This document shows, in pieces, positions 21,950 to 30,317 of a stretch of 49,005 bases of DNA; the first letter of the stretch is position 1; every line of letters starts with the position of its first letter. The notes below the pieces were generated by a model. It was not told where the DNA came from. It saw nothing but the letters and a program-made list of their open reading frames with translations, and made no database searches. The stretch is taken from positions 1-49,005 of the forward strand of contig PLHC01000076.1 in the NCBI GenBank assembly GCA_003138795.1. Direction: 5' to 3'. The DNA comes from Granulicella sp. GTDB lineage: Bacteria; Acidobacteriota; Terriglobia; Terriglobales; Acidobacteriaceae. The position numbers and the translations under genes are program-made.

Positions 21950-22912
21950 ATGCTGTTGCGGACAGGGGCTGAGATTCCGTCGTCGGAGATTACGCCGAAA
22001 GAGCTGTATGAGGCGTTCCAGGCCAACCGCCGGAGCGTGCTGACGGGGCTGGGTGCGATGGGCGTTGCGGCGGCGGCGGCCGGATTTCCGAGGATGGCAG
22101 CCGCAGAGACCAAGCTGAATAACCTGGTCGAGACGAAGTATGCGGTTCCGGATCGCGCGACGACTCCTGAGGCGAAGGCGAAGAGCTACAACAATTTTTA
22201 TGAGTTTGGCGAGGACAAGAGCGACCCCGCGAAGAACGCTCACACGCTGCGGACGCGGCCGTGGAGCGTGAAGGTGGAGGGGTTGGTGCAGAAGCCGCGG
22301 ACGATCGATGACGATACGATCGCGGGCTACCGGCCGATGGAGCAGAGGGTGTATCGCTTCCGGTGCGTGGAGGCGTGGTCGATGGTGATTCCGTGGGATG
22401 GGTATCCGCTGGCGGAGTTTATCAAGGCGATGGATCCGCTGCCGAGTGCGAAGTATGTGCAGTTTATTTCGCTTGCTGACGGCAAGCAGGAGTTGCTGCC
22501 GGGCGGCATCGAGTGGCCGTATTCGGAGGGGTTGCGGATGGATGAGGCGATGAATCCGCTGACGTTGCTGACGTTTGGATCGTATGGAGAGACGCTGGCG
22601 AATCAGCAGGGAGCACCGATTCGCGTGATCGTTCCGTGGAAGTATGGGTTCAAGTCGGCGAAGTCGATTGTGACGATACGGTTTGTCGATAAGCAGCCGC
22701 CGACGACGTGGAATGAGCTGGCGGCGAATGAGTATGGGTTTTATTCGAATGTGAATCCGAGTGTGGACCATCCGCGGTGGTCGCAGGCGCATGAGCGGCT
22801 GTTGAATTCGAACACCATCTTTCCGAAGTATGTGCCGACGCTGATGTTCAATGGCTATGGAGACCAGGTCGCGTCGATGTATGCGGGGATGGATTTGAAG
22901 AAGAATTATTAA
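21950..22912 (+). CDS. msrP: protein-methionine-sulfoxide reductase catalytic subunit MsrP (YedY)
   Basis: The ATG at 21950 follows AGAGAGGAA; the ORF-track start is a TTG two codons earlier. The 320-aa protein has a Tat signal with [21 protein letters not shown]. It then shows the molybdopterin-binding fold of Yed[20 protein letters not shown], the molybdenum-ligand Cys in [29 protein letters not shown], and [15 protein letters not shown]. MsrP is a periplasmic Mo-cofactor enzyme that repairs oxidised methionines in envelope proteins, taking electrons from MsrQ, encoded 71 bp downstream. Copper stress raises the need for this repair, which may be relevant to the efflux operon nearby, though the loci are separate. 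Confidence 0.95.
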   Translation: MLLRTGAEIPSSEITPKELYEAFQANRRSVLTGLGAMGVAAAAAGFPRMAAAETKLNNLVETKYAVPDRATTPEAKAKSYNNFYEFGEDKSDPAKNAHTLRTRPWSVKVEGLVQKPRTIDDDTIAGYRPMEQRVYRFRCVEAWSMVIPWDGYPLAEFIKAMDPLPSAKYVQFISLADGKQELLPGGIEWPYSEGLRMDEAMNPLTLLTFGSYGETLANQQGAPIRVIVPWKYGFKSAKSIVTIRFVDKQPPTTWNELAANEYGFYSNVNPSVDHPRWSQAHERLLNSNTIFPKYVPTLMFNGYGDQVASMYAGMDLKKNY

Positions 22913-22915
22913 GGC

Positions 22916-22949
22916 AGAGTGTAGAGGATAGAGTGTAGAGGATAGAGTG
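22916..22949. repeat. 14-bp tandem repeat between msrP and msrQ
   Basis: The unit AGAGTGTAGAGGAT occurs twice in tandem and is followed by a partial third copy (AGAGTG). It occupies half of the 71-bp gap between msrP and msrQ and holds no ORF. Confidence 0.75.
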
Positions 22950-22983
22950 GGGCGCTGCATGGGCGGCGCATAAAATTGAGCCT

Positions 22984-23688
22984 ATGCCGAGTCGAGCGAT
23001 TCCTTATTTGAAGGCTGTGGTGCATGTGCTGTGTCTTTTGCCGGCGCTGTATCTGCTCCAGATGTATCGCAGCGGCGCGCTCGCGGCGGAGGCCGATCCG
23101 ACCAATTTCATTACGCACTTCACGGGGAACTGGGCGCTGTGGCTGCTGCTCGCGGACCTGGCGATTACGCCGGTGCGGCGGGTGCATTCGGCGCTGAGCT
23201 GGCTGGTGCGGTTTCGGCGGATGGTGGGGTTGTACGTTTTCTTTTATGCGACGCTGCACCTGCTGACGTACGTGCTGCTTTTTAGCGGATACGATATCGC
23301 GGCGGCGATCGACGGAGTGCGGGCGGGGCATCTGGCGGAGCCGTGGACGCAGTTGAAGCTGATTTGGCCGACGATGCTCGATGATTTGAAGAAGCGGCGG
23401 TTTATCCAGGTGGGATTGGCGGCGTGGGTGATGCTGCTGACGCTGGCGGTGACGTCTCCGCAGCGGGTGCTGCGGGCGATGGGTGGGAGGAACTGGAAGC
23501 GGCTGCATCGGCTGATCTATGTGGTGGGAATTGCAGCGTGTATTCACTTCTGGTGGCTGGTGAAGACGGGCGTGCGGACGCCGTGGGAGGTGACCGCGGT
23601 GCTAACGGTGCTGCTTCTGGTGCGGCTGGCGTATTCGATACGAAGGCGCGCCAAGACAGTGAAGACAGCCGCAGTGGCCGGTGCTTAG
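22984..23688 (+). CDS. msrQ: heme-binding membrane subunit MsrQ
   Basis: The 234-aa protein has about six hydrophobic helices and the ferric-reductase-like features of MsrQ: FTGNWALWLLLADLAITPVRR, FRRMVGLYVFFYATLHLLTYV (heme His), WKRLHRLIYVVGIAACIHFWW (two further His). MsrQ passes quinone-derived or flavin-derived electrons to periplasmic MsrP. The order msrP-msrQ is the usual one, with only a short repeat-containing gap between them. The C-terminus is short and basic (SIRRRAKTVKTA). Function is well supported by family and context. Confidence 0.93.
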   Translation: MPSRAIPYLKAVVHVLCLLPALYLLQMYRSGALAAEADPTNFITHFTGNWALWLLLADLAITPVRRVHSALSWLVRFRRMVGLYVFFYATLHLLTYVLLFSGYDIAAAIDGVRAGHLAEPWTQLKLIWPTMLDDLKKRRFIQVGLAAWVMLLTLAVTSPQRVLRAMGGRNWKRLHRLIYVVGIAACIHFWWLVKTGVRTPWEVTAVLTVLLLVRLAYSIRRRAKTVKTAAVAGA

Positions 23689-23743
23689 GAACGGCTAGAT
23701 TAGCGATTGAAAAGGGCGGGCGGAAGTGCGGCTGCGAACCTGA

Positions 23744-23785
23744 TGGCAGGTCCTTCGACTCCACTGCGCTCCGCTCCGGATGACA
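23744..23785. repeat. interspersed repeat of acidobacterial type
   Basis: The sequence GGTCCTTCGACTCCACTGCG continues CTCCGCTCCGGATGACA. I recognise this as a dispersed non-coding repeat family often seen between genes in Acidobacteriota genomes, with the inverted core CGCTCCGCTC and a GGATGACA end. It lies between the convergent msrQ and PIG-L genes. Recognition is from memory; only one copy of this exact type is seen in the window. Confidence 0.5.
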
Positions 23786-23816
23786 GAGTAGAGGTGAGGC
23801 GGAAGAGGCTGGAGCG

Positions 23817-24548
23817 CTACTCGGTGACGCCTTCGAACATGTCGGTGGATTGGGTTGCGGGTTGCGGAACGATGGATGCGGCTAGAGCGTAGTGTTCTTC
23901 CTGGCCATGCTGCTCGAAGATGGGACGGGCCCGCTCCATGAGCGGGGTCTGCGAGGTGTGCGCGCGCATGGCGTCCTGCTTGCAGAGGAAGACGGAGCGG
24001 ATGTCGAGGGTGAGGGTCCAGGGTGCGGGTATGTGGCGCGGGCGACCGTCGACGAAGAAGTTGTAGGTGAGGTAGTAGAGGCGCTGCGGTTGATAGAGGT
24101 CGCCGAGGGCGGGATAGCGCTTGGGCGAGCCGGCCCAGTGGAAGGCGGCGGTGGTTGCGGCGGAGGCAACGGTGTGGTCGGCGTGGGTGTTGAGGCCGCC
24201 GTCGCCGCCGAAGGTGATGATGGCGTGCGGGCGAATGCGGCGAATGCGTTCGACGAGCTTGGCGGCCATCTCGGAGAGATTGGCGAACTCGAGCTGGCCG
24301 TCCTGAAAGTCGAGGAGTTCGTGGTGGTGGACGCCGAGGATTTTACAGGAGGCGGCGAACTCGGCGCGGCGCAACTCGCCAAGCTCCTGGGGGGAGGAGG
24401 CGGAGCCGCGATAGGAGCCGGCCTGGCCGTCGGTGAGGCAGATGACGCTGGTTTCGACGCCACGCTCGGCGGCGAGGGCGAGGGCTCCGCCGAAGGCAAA
24501 GCACTCGTCGTCGGGGTGCGCGGTTACGCATAGAAGCCTCAGTCCCAA
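23817..24548 (-). CDS. PIG-L (LmbE-type) deacetylase, bacillithiol-type BshB-like
   Basis: The 243-aa cytoplasmic protein has the PIG-L zinc motif at its start (LLCVTAHPDDECFAFGGALAL), ELGELRRAEFAASCKILGV, and GGDGGLNTHADHTVASAATTAAF with the third zinc ligand. These features resemble BshB-type N-acetylglucosaminyl-malate deacetylases and related LmbE enzymes. The TTG start at 24548 sits 7 bp after a perfect AAGGAGG and overlaps the rnhB stop, so the two genes are translationally coupled. Substrate is not decided: bacillithiol synthesis is possible, but no other bsh gene is visible here. Confidence 0.85.
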   Translation of the reverse strand: MGLRLLCVTAHPDDECFAFGGALALAAERGVETSVICLTDGQAGSYRGSASSPQELGELRRAEFAASCKILGVHHHELLDFQDGQLEFANLSEMAAKLVERIRRIRPHAIITFGGDGGLNTHADHTVASAATTAAFHWAGSPKRYPALGDLYQPQRLYYLTYNFFVDGRPRHIPAPWTLTLDIRSVFLCKQDAMRAHTSQTPLMERARPIFEQHGQEEHYALAASIVPQPATQSTDMFEGVTE

Positions 24549-25339
24549 GTTGTATCCTCCTTAACGATTGTCTGGGTTTCATCGAGGGCGTCTTCGTCAA
24601 GGAAGAGGTCGCCTGCCTCAATACGGGCGTCAAGCGCGGCGCTGGGGTCGGGGCCCAATGCCGCGGCAACCGGGGCGAAGCTCATGCGATGGAGTGGGCA
24701 GGGGCCGTGTTCGACGAGGGCTCTGCGGTGTTCGGGTGTGGCATAGCCTTTGTGCGCAGCGAGACCGTATTGGGGGTGGAGCACGTCGAGTTCGCGCATG
24801 AGGGCGTCACGATGGACCTTGGCGATGACCGAGGCGGCGGCGATGGAGAGCGAGAGCGAGTCGCCGTAGAAGATGCGGGTCTGGGCGCAGGGATGATCGA
24901 TGCGCATGGCGTCAATGAGCAGGTGGTCGGGTGCGACGCTGAGGCGCTCGACGGCGACGAGCATGGCGAGGCGGGAGGCCTGGTAGATGTTGAGGCGATC
25001 GATGGTCTCGGCGTCGACTTCGGCGATCGCAAAGGCGATGGCAACCTTGCGGATCTTGCGATCGAGGCGCTCGCGCTGCTCGCGGGTGAGCTGCTTGGAG
25101 TCTTTGAGACCCATGCGGGCGAGGATTCCGATCTTCGCAGGGAGAATCACGGCGGCGGCGACGACGGGGCCGAAGAGCGCACCGCGACCGACTTCGTCGA
25201 CGCCGGCGATGATGCGGTAGCCGTGGTAGCGCAGGGCTTGCTCCGGCGCGTCGGTGCAGATGAGTTGCTTGAGCATCTGCTGCTTGGCGGTGGCTTTGGT
25301 GACGCCGTCGACGGTAGGAATGTGGAAGAGCAGGGCCAT
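24539..25339 (-). CDS. rnhB: ribonuclease HII
   Basis: The 266-aa protein contains the RNase HII core: YRIIAGVDEVGRGALFGPVVAAAVIL (first catalytic Asp and Glu), LKDSKQLTREQRERL, DHLLIDAMRID (third Asp) and AAASVIAKVHRDALM. It removes misincorporated ribonucleotides and RNA of RNA-DNA hybrids. About 45 residues precede the core, longer than in minimal forms, so the true start could be the Met of MLKQLICTDAP. It follows rplS after a strong hairpin and overlaps the downstream PIG-L gene by ten bases. Confidence 0.95.
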   Translation of the reverse strand: MALLFHIPTVDGVTKATAKQQMLKQLICTDAPEQALRYHGYRIIAGVDEVGRGALFGPVVAAAVILPAKIGILARMGLKDSKQLTREQRERLDRKIRKVAIAFAIAEVDAETIDRLNIYQASRLAMLVAVERLSVAPDHLLIDAMRIDHPCAQTRIFYGDSLSLSIAAASVIAKVHRDALMRELDVLHPQYGLAAHKGYATPEHRRALVEHGPCPLHRMSFAPVAAALGPDPSAALDARIEAGDLFLDEDALDETQTIVKEDTTWD

Positions 25340-25445
25340 CGTTATGCGAGTGAGGGTCGCACCTTTGAGTGTAGCGGATGACCGGGCTGGTCGGAAGATG
25401 GATGAATTTAGAGCAGAAAAAGTGAGAACAGCCGCAATCAGGACA

Positions 25446-25482
25446 CAGAGAAGAGGCGACCCAATGGGTCGCCTCTTCTCTG
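25446..25482 (-). terminator. strong hairpin between rplS and rnhB
   Basis: A perfect 17-bp inverted repeat (CAGAGAAGAGGCGACCC and its complement) with a 3-base loop lies just downstream of rplS. On the minus strand the tail is not T-rich immediately, but a CTTTTTCT run follows about 25 bases on. It probably ends or attenuates the ribosomal operon transcript before rnhB, or stabilises its 3' end. Confidence 0.7.
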
Positions 25483-25503
25483 TTAATGCTGAAAGTTGGT
25501 GGT

Positions 25504-25860
25504 TTACGCGGTGCGCTCGACCTCGCGCAGACGGGCAGCCTTGCCGCGCAGGCCACGGAGGTAGAAGAGCTTCGAGCGACGCACCTGGTAGGAGCGGATC
25601 TTCTCGACCTTGTCGACGACCTTGGAGTTGTAGGGGAAGATGCGCTCGACACCCTGGCCGAAGCTCATCTTGCGGACGGTGAAGGAACCCTGCGGGCCCT
25701 TCTTACAGGCAATAACCATGCCCTCGAACGCCTGCAGACGCTCTTTGTCGCCCTCTTTGATCTTCACCTGCACGCGAATCGTATCGCCAGGGGCGAAGTC
25801 CGGGAGGTCGGTCCGCTGAAGCTTGTCAGCGAGTTTCTGCATAATCGGATGGATAGACAT
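25504..25860 (-). CDS. rplS: 50S ribosomal protein L19
   Basis: The 118-aa protein is plainly bL19: [52 protein letters not shown], and the end [18 protein letters not shown]. It sits at the 30S-50S interface of the ribosome. It is the last member of the rpsP-khpA-rimM-trmD-rplS order. The ATG follows AAGGAATC. Confidence 0.98.
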   Translation of the reverse strand: MSIHPIMQKLADKLQRTDLPDFAPGDTIRVQVKIKEGDKERLQAFEGMVIACKKGPQGSFTVRKMSFGQGVERIFPYNSKVVDKVEKIRSYQVRRSKLFYLRGLRGKAARLREVERTA

Positions 25861-25944
25861 GATTGATTCCTTACGTAAAGTCGCAGGATCAAGTTTACAT
25901 GAGATTGGGCGGATTTGCAGCTGATTTCCACATGTGAAATAGGT

Positions 25945-26778
25945 TCAGGCAGGCGGTTGGTAGCCGAGCGTTGCGAGGAACTCGCGGTCCTCGTCGGAGA
26001 TGTCGGCTGCAGCAAGGAGGTCGGGGCGGTTGGCGAGGGTTTTGGCGAGCGCTGCCTGATGGCGCCAGCGGCGGATGGCGAGGTGGTCGCCGTTGCCGAG
26101 AGGCTCGGGGATGGGAACGCCGAGGAATTCGGCGGGGCGGGTGTAGTGGGGGTAGTCGAGCAGGCCGCCGGAGCCGTGGGTGGAGCGGGGTACTCCGGCT
26201 GCGGTCATGGTGTCTTCGGGGCGATCGCCTTCGCCGAAGCTTTCGAATTTTGAGGAGTCGGCGTGGCCGAGGACGCCGGGGAGCAGGCGGACGACGGCGT
26301 CGAGGATGACGGCTGCGCCGAGCTCGCCGCCGGAGAGGACGTAATCGCCGATGGAGAGTTCCTCGTCGCAGAGGAGCTGGCTGACGCGCTCGTCGACGCC
26401 TTCGTAGCGGCCGCAGATGAGAACGACGCGATCGAGGGTGGCGAGACGGCGGGCGGTTGCCTGCGTGAAGCGCTTGCCCTGCGCGGAGAGAAGAATGACG
26501 GTCTCGCGGGTGGTGTCACGGGTGGGCTTGGGAGTGAGATTGAGGGACTCGAGGCACTCGAAGATGGGCTGGGCCTTGAGAACCATGCCCTCGCCACCGC
26601 CGAAGGGACGGTCGTCAACGGTGCGGTGGCGGTCGTGGGTGAAGGCGCGGAGGTCGTGGGTGTGGGCGCTGGCGAGGCCGGTGCGCAGGGCGCGCGAGAC
26701 GACGCCATGGCCTAGGATGCCCTGATCGGGCGGGCTGCCGAAGAACTCCGGAAAGATGGTGACGATGTCGAAACGCAT
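25945..26778 (-). CDS. trmD: tRNA (guanosine(37)-N1)-methyltransferase
   Basis: The 277-aa protein starts MRFDIVTIFPEFF, the near-invariant TrmD opening. It contains the SPOUT trefoil-knot elements DRPFGGGEGMVLK, LICGRYEGVDERV and LSIGDYVLSGGE, with SAM bound in the knot, then ESFGEGD..PHYTRPAEFLG for tRNA recognition. It methylates G37 next to the anticodon to keep reading frame. It lies in the standard operon, 136 bp after rimM and 84 bp before rplS. Length is a little above the usual 240-260 aa because of the C-terminal extension. Confidence 0.97.
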   Translation of the reverse strand: MRFDIVTIFPEFFGSPPDQGILGHGVVSRALRTGLASAHTHDLRAFTHDRHRTVDDRPFGGGEGMVLKAQPIFECLESLNLTPKPTRDTTRETVILLSAQGKRFTQATARRLATLDRVVLICGRYEGVDERVSQLLCDEELSIGDYVLSGGELGAAVILDAVVRLLPGVLGHADSSKFESFGEGDRPEDTMTAAGVPRSTHGSGGLLDYPHYTRPAEFLGVPIPEPLGNGDHLAIRRWRHQAALAKTLANRPDLLAAADISDEDREFLATLGYQPPA

Positions 26779-26914
26779 AGGACAGAGACGAGTGTACGAC
26801 GCGGGCTACTGCGGGGCGTCAGGGGAGAAGGAGATTGCCTGCGGGAAGGACAGAAAGCGAAGCCAGAGCAACAATACGAGCAGAAGCAGATTCTTCCCTT
26901 TGCGGTGCTGCGGG

Positions 26915-27571
26915 TCAGGAGGACTGGTTTTCAGCGTTCGATGACAGCTCTTCAGCGTTCGGAACAGTGTCCAGCAGGCCTTCGGGGAGATGCATGGTGA
27001 TGCGGCGCGCGGCGATGTCGACGGATTCGAGCCACGCGAGCACGAAGGGAATGAGGACGGGCTCGGGGGCTTCGGCGGGGGGCGGTGTGGGGAGGGGGAG
27101 CTCGACGGCGAGGAGGGGCGCGGCGTCTTCCAGCCGGGTTCGGCCATCGGGGCCGGTGGCAAATTCGACATCGACGACGGTGCCGACGGGGATGTCCGCG
27201 TTGTAGAGCGTGCAACCGACGAGATCGCCGACGAAGAAGGTGTCGGGGTCGAGCGTGGGGAGCTGGTCGGCGGCGATCAGGAGCTGCTTGCTGGCCAGGG
27301 TCTCGGCGTCGGAGATGCTGTCGCAGCCGGAGAGCTTGAGGACGATGCGGCCCGCGTTCTTGCCGGTGGGAAACCAATGCTCCTCGATGTGGATGGTCGA
27401 GGAGCCGGGCTCGGGCGAGGTTGCGTTCGGGGCCACGAGGAAGAGGTCGCGGTTGGCGGCGAAGATGTCGGGGAGGTCGCTGAGGGGTTCGGCGAGGAGC
27501 TCACCACGGCGACCTTGAGGGCGCAGCAGACGTGCGAGTGGGAACCAGCCGGATTTTGAGATGCCGTTCAA
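26915..27571 (-). CDS. rimM: ribosome maturation factor RimM
   Basis: The 218-aa product has the RimM N-terminal barrel (FPLARLLRPQGRRGELLAEPLSD) and the PRC-barrel region (DTFFVGDLVGCTLYNADIPVGTV..LAVEL..VLIPFV). A TTG start at 27571 is preceded by AAGAGG at 9 bp. RimM binds S19 in the 30S head during late assembly. The C-terminal part has a Pro/Glu-rich insertion (PLPTPPPAEAPEP) and an Asn/Ser-rich tail, making it longer than the usual 170-180 aa. Position between khpA and trmD is canonical. Confidence 0.93.
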   Translation of the reverse strand: MNGISKSGWFPLARLLRPQGRRGELLAEPLSDLPDIFAANRDLFLVAPNATSPEPGSSTIHIEEHWFPTGKNAGRIVLKLSGCDSISDAETLASKQLLIAADQLPTLDPDTFFVGDLVGCTLYNADIPVGTVVDVEFATGPDGRTRLEDAAPLLAVELPLPTPPPAEAPEPVLIPFVLAWLESVDIAARRITMHLPEGLLDTVPNAEELSSNAENQSS

Positions 27572-27640
27572 CGCGGTATGCCTCTTGCCGTTTATCTCTA
27601 TCAGGAAACGCTAAAGAAGAGGCCGAGATGCGACCGGGCT

Positions 27641-27961
27641 TCAGACCTTCTCCTGGTCTTCATGCCCGTGATTACTCCGACCGGCTTCGACGATGTCGAG
27701 CGAGAAACGGCACTGCAGTTTCATGCTGGCAGCACCGAGAATGGTGCGGAGCGAACGCGCAGTGCGTCCCTGCTTGCCGATGACCTTCCCAATATCGCCG
27801 GGCGCAACGTGAAGGCGGAGAACCGTGGCATCCGGACCGGTCAAGACTTCGACCTTGACCGCATCAGCATCGTCCACGAGGGCCCGAGTGATTTCAGTCA
27901 TTAGGGTTTGCATTTCGGAGACAGCAAAGTTGCTGTCCGGCAGCTCTGTGGAATCAGTCAC
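27641..27961 (-). CDS. khpA: KH-domain RNA-binding protein KhpA
   Basis: The 106-aa protein is almost only a KH domain with the GxxG loop: LHVAPGDIGKVIGKQGRTARSLRTILGAAS. The GTG start has GAGGTG upstream; an internal ATG (MQTLMTEITRALV) would give the more usual 80-90 aa length. KhpA, often with KhpB, binds RNA and affects cell division and small RNA function in other phyla. Its position between rpsP and rimM is conserved in many bacteria. The 16-residue N-terminal extension may be a start-choice artefact. Confidence 0.9.
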   Translation of the reverse strand: MTDSTELPDSNFAVSEMQTLMTEITRALVDDADAVKVEVLTGPDATVLRLHVAPGDIGKVIGKQGRTARSLRTILGAASMKLQCRFSLDIVEAGRSNHGHEDQEKV

Positions 27962-28216
27962 TCGTACACCTCAGGGAGTAATACGCCGGCACCAGTACCG
28001 GGGAGCCGCTTCTCTTGAGTGGAAGGGTCTCGCCGGTTACCGCATTGAGGTGTCTCGCAAATCAGGGTAAATAGTCCGAATGTTTAGAGCCCGAGTTCTA
28101 CGATGAACTTCAAAACGGAGGTGTTGGCTTGAGGGGAGTGTACTGCAACTTGCCAGATTTCGCGATACTCTTTGGGGTTCGGGTGAAGGTCCCTAAAGGT
28201 CACGCCAAGTGGTTAC

Positions 28217-28492
28217 CTAGGCCATAGGAAATGCTTCAGGCTCGGCTGGAGCAGCTACGGGCTGATGCTTGGCGAGGAGCTTTCCGACGGTCTCGGAGAG
28301 TTGGGCGCCCTTGGAGGTCCAATAATCGACGCGGTCGCGCTTGATATCGACGCTGGCGGGGTTGGTGCGGGGGTTGTAGGTGCCAACCACCTCGACCGAA
28401 CGGCCGTTGCGGGCGCGGTCCTTTTCGATGACAACGACGCGGTAGTGGGGCTGCTTACGGGCGCCAACGCGCGCCAAACGAATCATCAACAC
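28217..28492 (-). CDS. rpsP: 30S ribosomal protein S16
   Basis: The 91-aa product is bS16: MIRLARVGARKQPHYRVVVIEKDRARNGRSVEVVGTYNP, then a conserved C-terminal WTSKGAQLSETVGKLL. GTG (28492), or ATG two codons later, are both possible starts; GAGAGGA lies 8 bp before the GTG. It heads the translation operon. A 255-bp gap without an ORF separates it from khpA, larger than usual. Confidence 0.97.
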   Translation of the reverse strand: MLMIRLARVGARKQPHYRVVVIEKDRARNGRSVEVVGTYNPRTNPASVDIKRDRVDYWTSKGAQLSETVGKLLAKHQPVAAPAEPEAFPMA

Positions 28493-28954
28493 AGGGTAGA
28501 TCCTCTCAGAAAAGCATAAATGTGTTCAGGGTTGCCGACGGGGTCCTGGATTGCCCTGGATGCCACGATCGACACAGCCGACGGACGAAGAAGTCCGAAC
28601 ACCTAAGTATCGCGGATTTCGGCATCTTCTGCAATGGCAGAACACCATTTTCTGCGACGGTTTCGGTGCAAAACGCTTTCAGTGTCGCGCCGGAGAAGGC
28701 AGTGGAGGACCTGGTTGCAGCGCACGGCCAGGCAGATCCTTCGTGGAGAACGCCGGAAACGCCTGGTAGGAACGCACAGATAAGAGCAGATGCAGCGGTC
28801 TTGACGGACTCCCGGATGGATGGATCGGGGTGTCGCGTCAGTCGCCGTGGAGGCGGCGGAGAGTATAGGTGAAGATCGTTCAAATCGGAAACACAACCTA
28901 ATCAATAGGCCAGGGCCTCTGAGTAGAAGTGGAAGATGAAGATAAGGAGGCCAC
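28493..28954. other. intergenic region upstream of the ribosomal operon
   Basis: About 460 bp between divergent rpsP and the esterase gene. ORFs listed here on both strands have no recognisable similarity and no ribosome-binding site, and I do not call them. The region must hold the rpsP promoter (minus) and the esterase promoter (plus), but I cannot assign hexamers reliably. The ffh gene often found upstream of rpsP is absent. Confidence 0.4.
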
Positions 28955-29671
28955 ATGACACGGGAGTATCACAAGTGGTTCTCCTCCGCGCCTGGGCGCG
29001 ATATGGAGATGCTGGTATTTGGGCATGGTGGCCTGCCGGTAATCGTGTTTCCGACGTCGCAGGGACGGTTCTATGAGTTCGAGGATCGCGGGATGGTGGG
29101 AGCGATCGAGGACAAGATTGAGGGACGGCGGGTGCAGTTGTTTTGCGTGGACTCGGTCGATGGGGAGAGTTGGTACAACCGCGATGTTCCGCCACGGGGG
29201 AGGATCGCGCGGGAGGTGCAGTATGAGAACTATGTTCTGCACGAGGTCGTGCCGTTTGTGCGGCATCGCAACCATCGGCCGCACCTGGGGGCGATCGGCT
29301 GCTGCTTCGGTGGATATCATGCGGTGAATATCAGCCTGCGGAATCCAGATGTGTTTACGGGCTGCCTGTCGATGAGCGGTGCGTTCGACTTGAAGAGCCT
29401 GGGGTTGCTGAACGGATATTACGACGATGATTGCTACTTCAATCTGCCGATGGATTATCTGCCGAACCTGTCGGATGCGGGGATTCTGGACCGCATGCGG
29501 CATAACACGTATGTGTTGGCGGCGGGCACGCATGACCCGTGCTGGAGAGACAACGAGCAGCTGGCTGCAGTGATGCGGGCGAAGGGGATTCCGGTGCGGC
29601 TGGACGTGTGGGGCGATAATGCGCGGCACGATTGGCCGTGCTGGCAGCGAATGGTGCAGGTGTATCTGTGA
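28955..29671 (+). CDS. esterase-fold (alpha/beta hydrolase) protein with Cys in nucleophile elbow
   Basis: The 238-aa cytoplasmic protein belongs to the small esterase-D-like group: MTREYHKWFSSAPGRDMEMLVFGHGGLPVIVFPTSQGRFYE, WYNRDVPPRGRIAREVQYENYVLHEVVPFVR, then IGCCFGGYHAVNISLRNPD. In relatives I know, the elbow reads GCSFG; here the Ser codon is TGC (Cys), which is clear in the DNA. His of RHDWPCW and an Asp in AAGTHDPCW could complete a triad. The ATG follows AAGGAGG. It is divergent from rpsP and alone. With Cys as nucleophile it could be dienelactone-hydrolase-like in chemistry or inactive. Confidence 0.8.
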   Translation: MTREYHKWFSSAPGRDMEMLVFGHGGLPVIVFPTSQGRFYEFEDRGMVGAIEDKIEGRRVQLFCVDSVDGESWYNRDVPPRGRIAREVQYENYVLHEVVPFVRHRNHRPHLGAIGCCFGGYHAVNISLRNPDVFTGCLSMSGAFDLKSLGLLNGYYDDDCYFNLPMDYLPNLSDAGILDRMRHNTYVLAAGTHDPCWRDNEQLAAVMRAKGIPVRLDVWGDNARHDWPCWQRMVQVYL

Positions 29672-29984
29672 AAGCGGGAAGTACGAAGCCGGAAATGTGA
29701 AGTGCAGCCGCCGAATGGCCAGGATCGAACGGTGCCTGTTGAGCGTGAAGAAGATTGGCGTGTGGTTCGGCACGGGGAACAGTTCCCGGTGTGCGCTGGC
29801 CACTCGTTGGGGGGTGAAGGGATTATCGCCGAGTTTGTGAAGGTGGGTGGTGGATCGTCGGGTCTGGTGCTGGTATCGGCGCATGTGCCTTGTGCAAATG
29901 AATGAGCCACGCGGGAGCAGGTGTGCAGTAGAATTCTTGCGTAACAACTAACTATTTTGTTGCAGTACCTGGAAGGAGGGTCGG
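29672..29984. other. intergenic region before pilZ gene
   Basis: About 310 bp. A plus ORF (29702-29905, 67 aa) is unrecognised and lacks a good start; I leave it uncalled. Just before the pilZ gene, an inverted repeat GTAACAA..TTGTTGC (about 29940-29962) flanks an A/T-rich core and may be a regulatory site or part of the promoter. Confidence 0.35.
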
Positions 29985-30311
29985 TTGACTGTTTTATACC
30001 GATCGTTCAAAAGCATTCCGGTGCGTGTAGCCGTGCGCTTTCCATTGCATCTGGAGATCGTGCTGGGCACAGGCGAGCGCCAATACCAGGCTGTTACTGA
30101 AGATGTGTCCGCCAGCGGGGTGCTCTTTGCTGCGGATGAACTGCCGGCGATTGGGACCGAAGTCGAGTTCGAGGTAAAAATGCCGGCAGCGATTATGGGC
30201 GGGATTAACGATGTGCTGCTCCATTGCGCCGGGCGCATCGTCCGACATCAACGAACCGCAGGCAAGACGATGGCGGCGGCGGTCATCGATGAATACTTTT
30301 TTCGAGGCTGA
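29985..30311 (+). CDS. PilZ domain protein (c-di-GMP effector)
   Basis: The 108-aa protein is a single PilZ domain. The c-di-GMP signature is complete: RVAVR (RxxxR) at about residues 14-18 and DVSASGVLF (D/NxSxxG) about 25 residues later. A TTG start at 29985 follows the very strong GGAAGGAGGG. It is 6 bp upstream of the LuxR-type regulator and surely co-transcribed. It is probably a cytoplasmic adaptor that responds to c-di-GMP; its target may be the adjacent regulator, which is inference from adjacency. Confidence 0.85.
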   Translation: MTVLYRSFKSIPVRVAVRFPLHLEIVLGTGERQYQAVTEDVSASGVLFAADELPAIGTEVEFEVKMPAAIMGGINDVLLHCAGRIVRHQRTAGKTMAAAVIDEYFFRG

Positions 30312-30317
30312 GTAATT

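Noticed and set aside
28506-28883. Overlapping ORFs of 116-125 aa between rpsP and the esterase gene
   Set aside because: No ribosome-binding sites, no recognisable domain, and both strands are equally open, as expected by chance in GC-rich DNA.
29702-29905. 67-aa plus ORF after the esterase gene
   Set aside because: Unrecognised, weak start, overlapped by equally long frames; kept only as a note in the intergenic entry.
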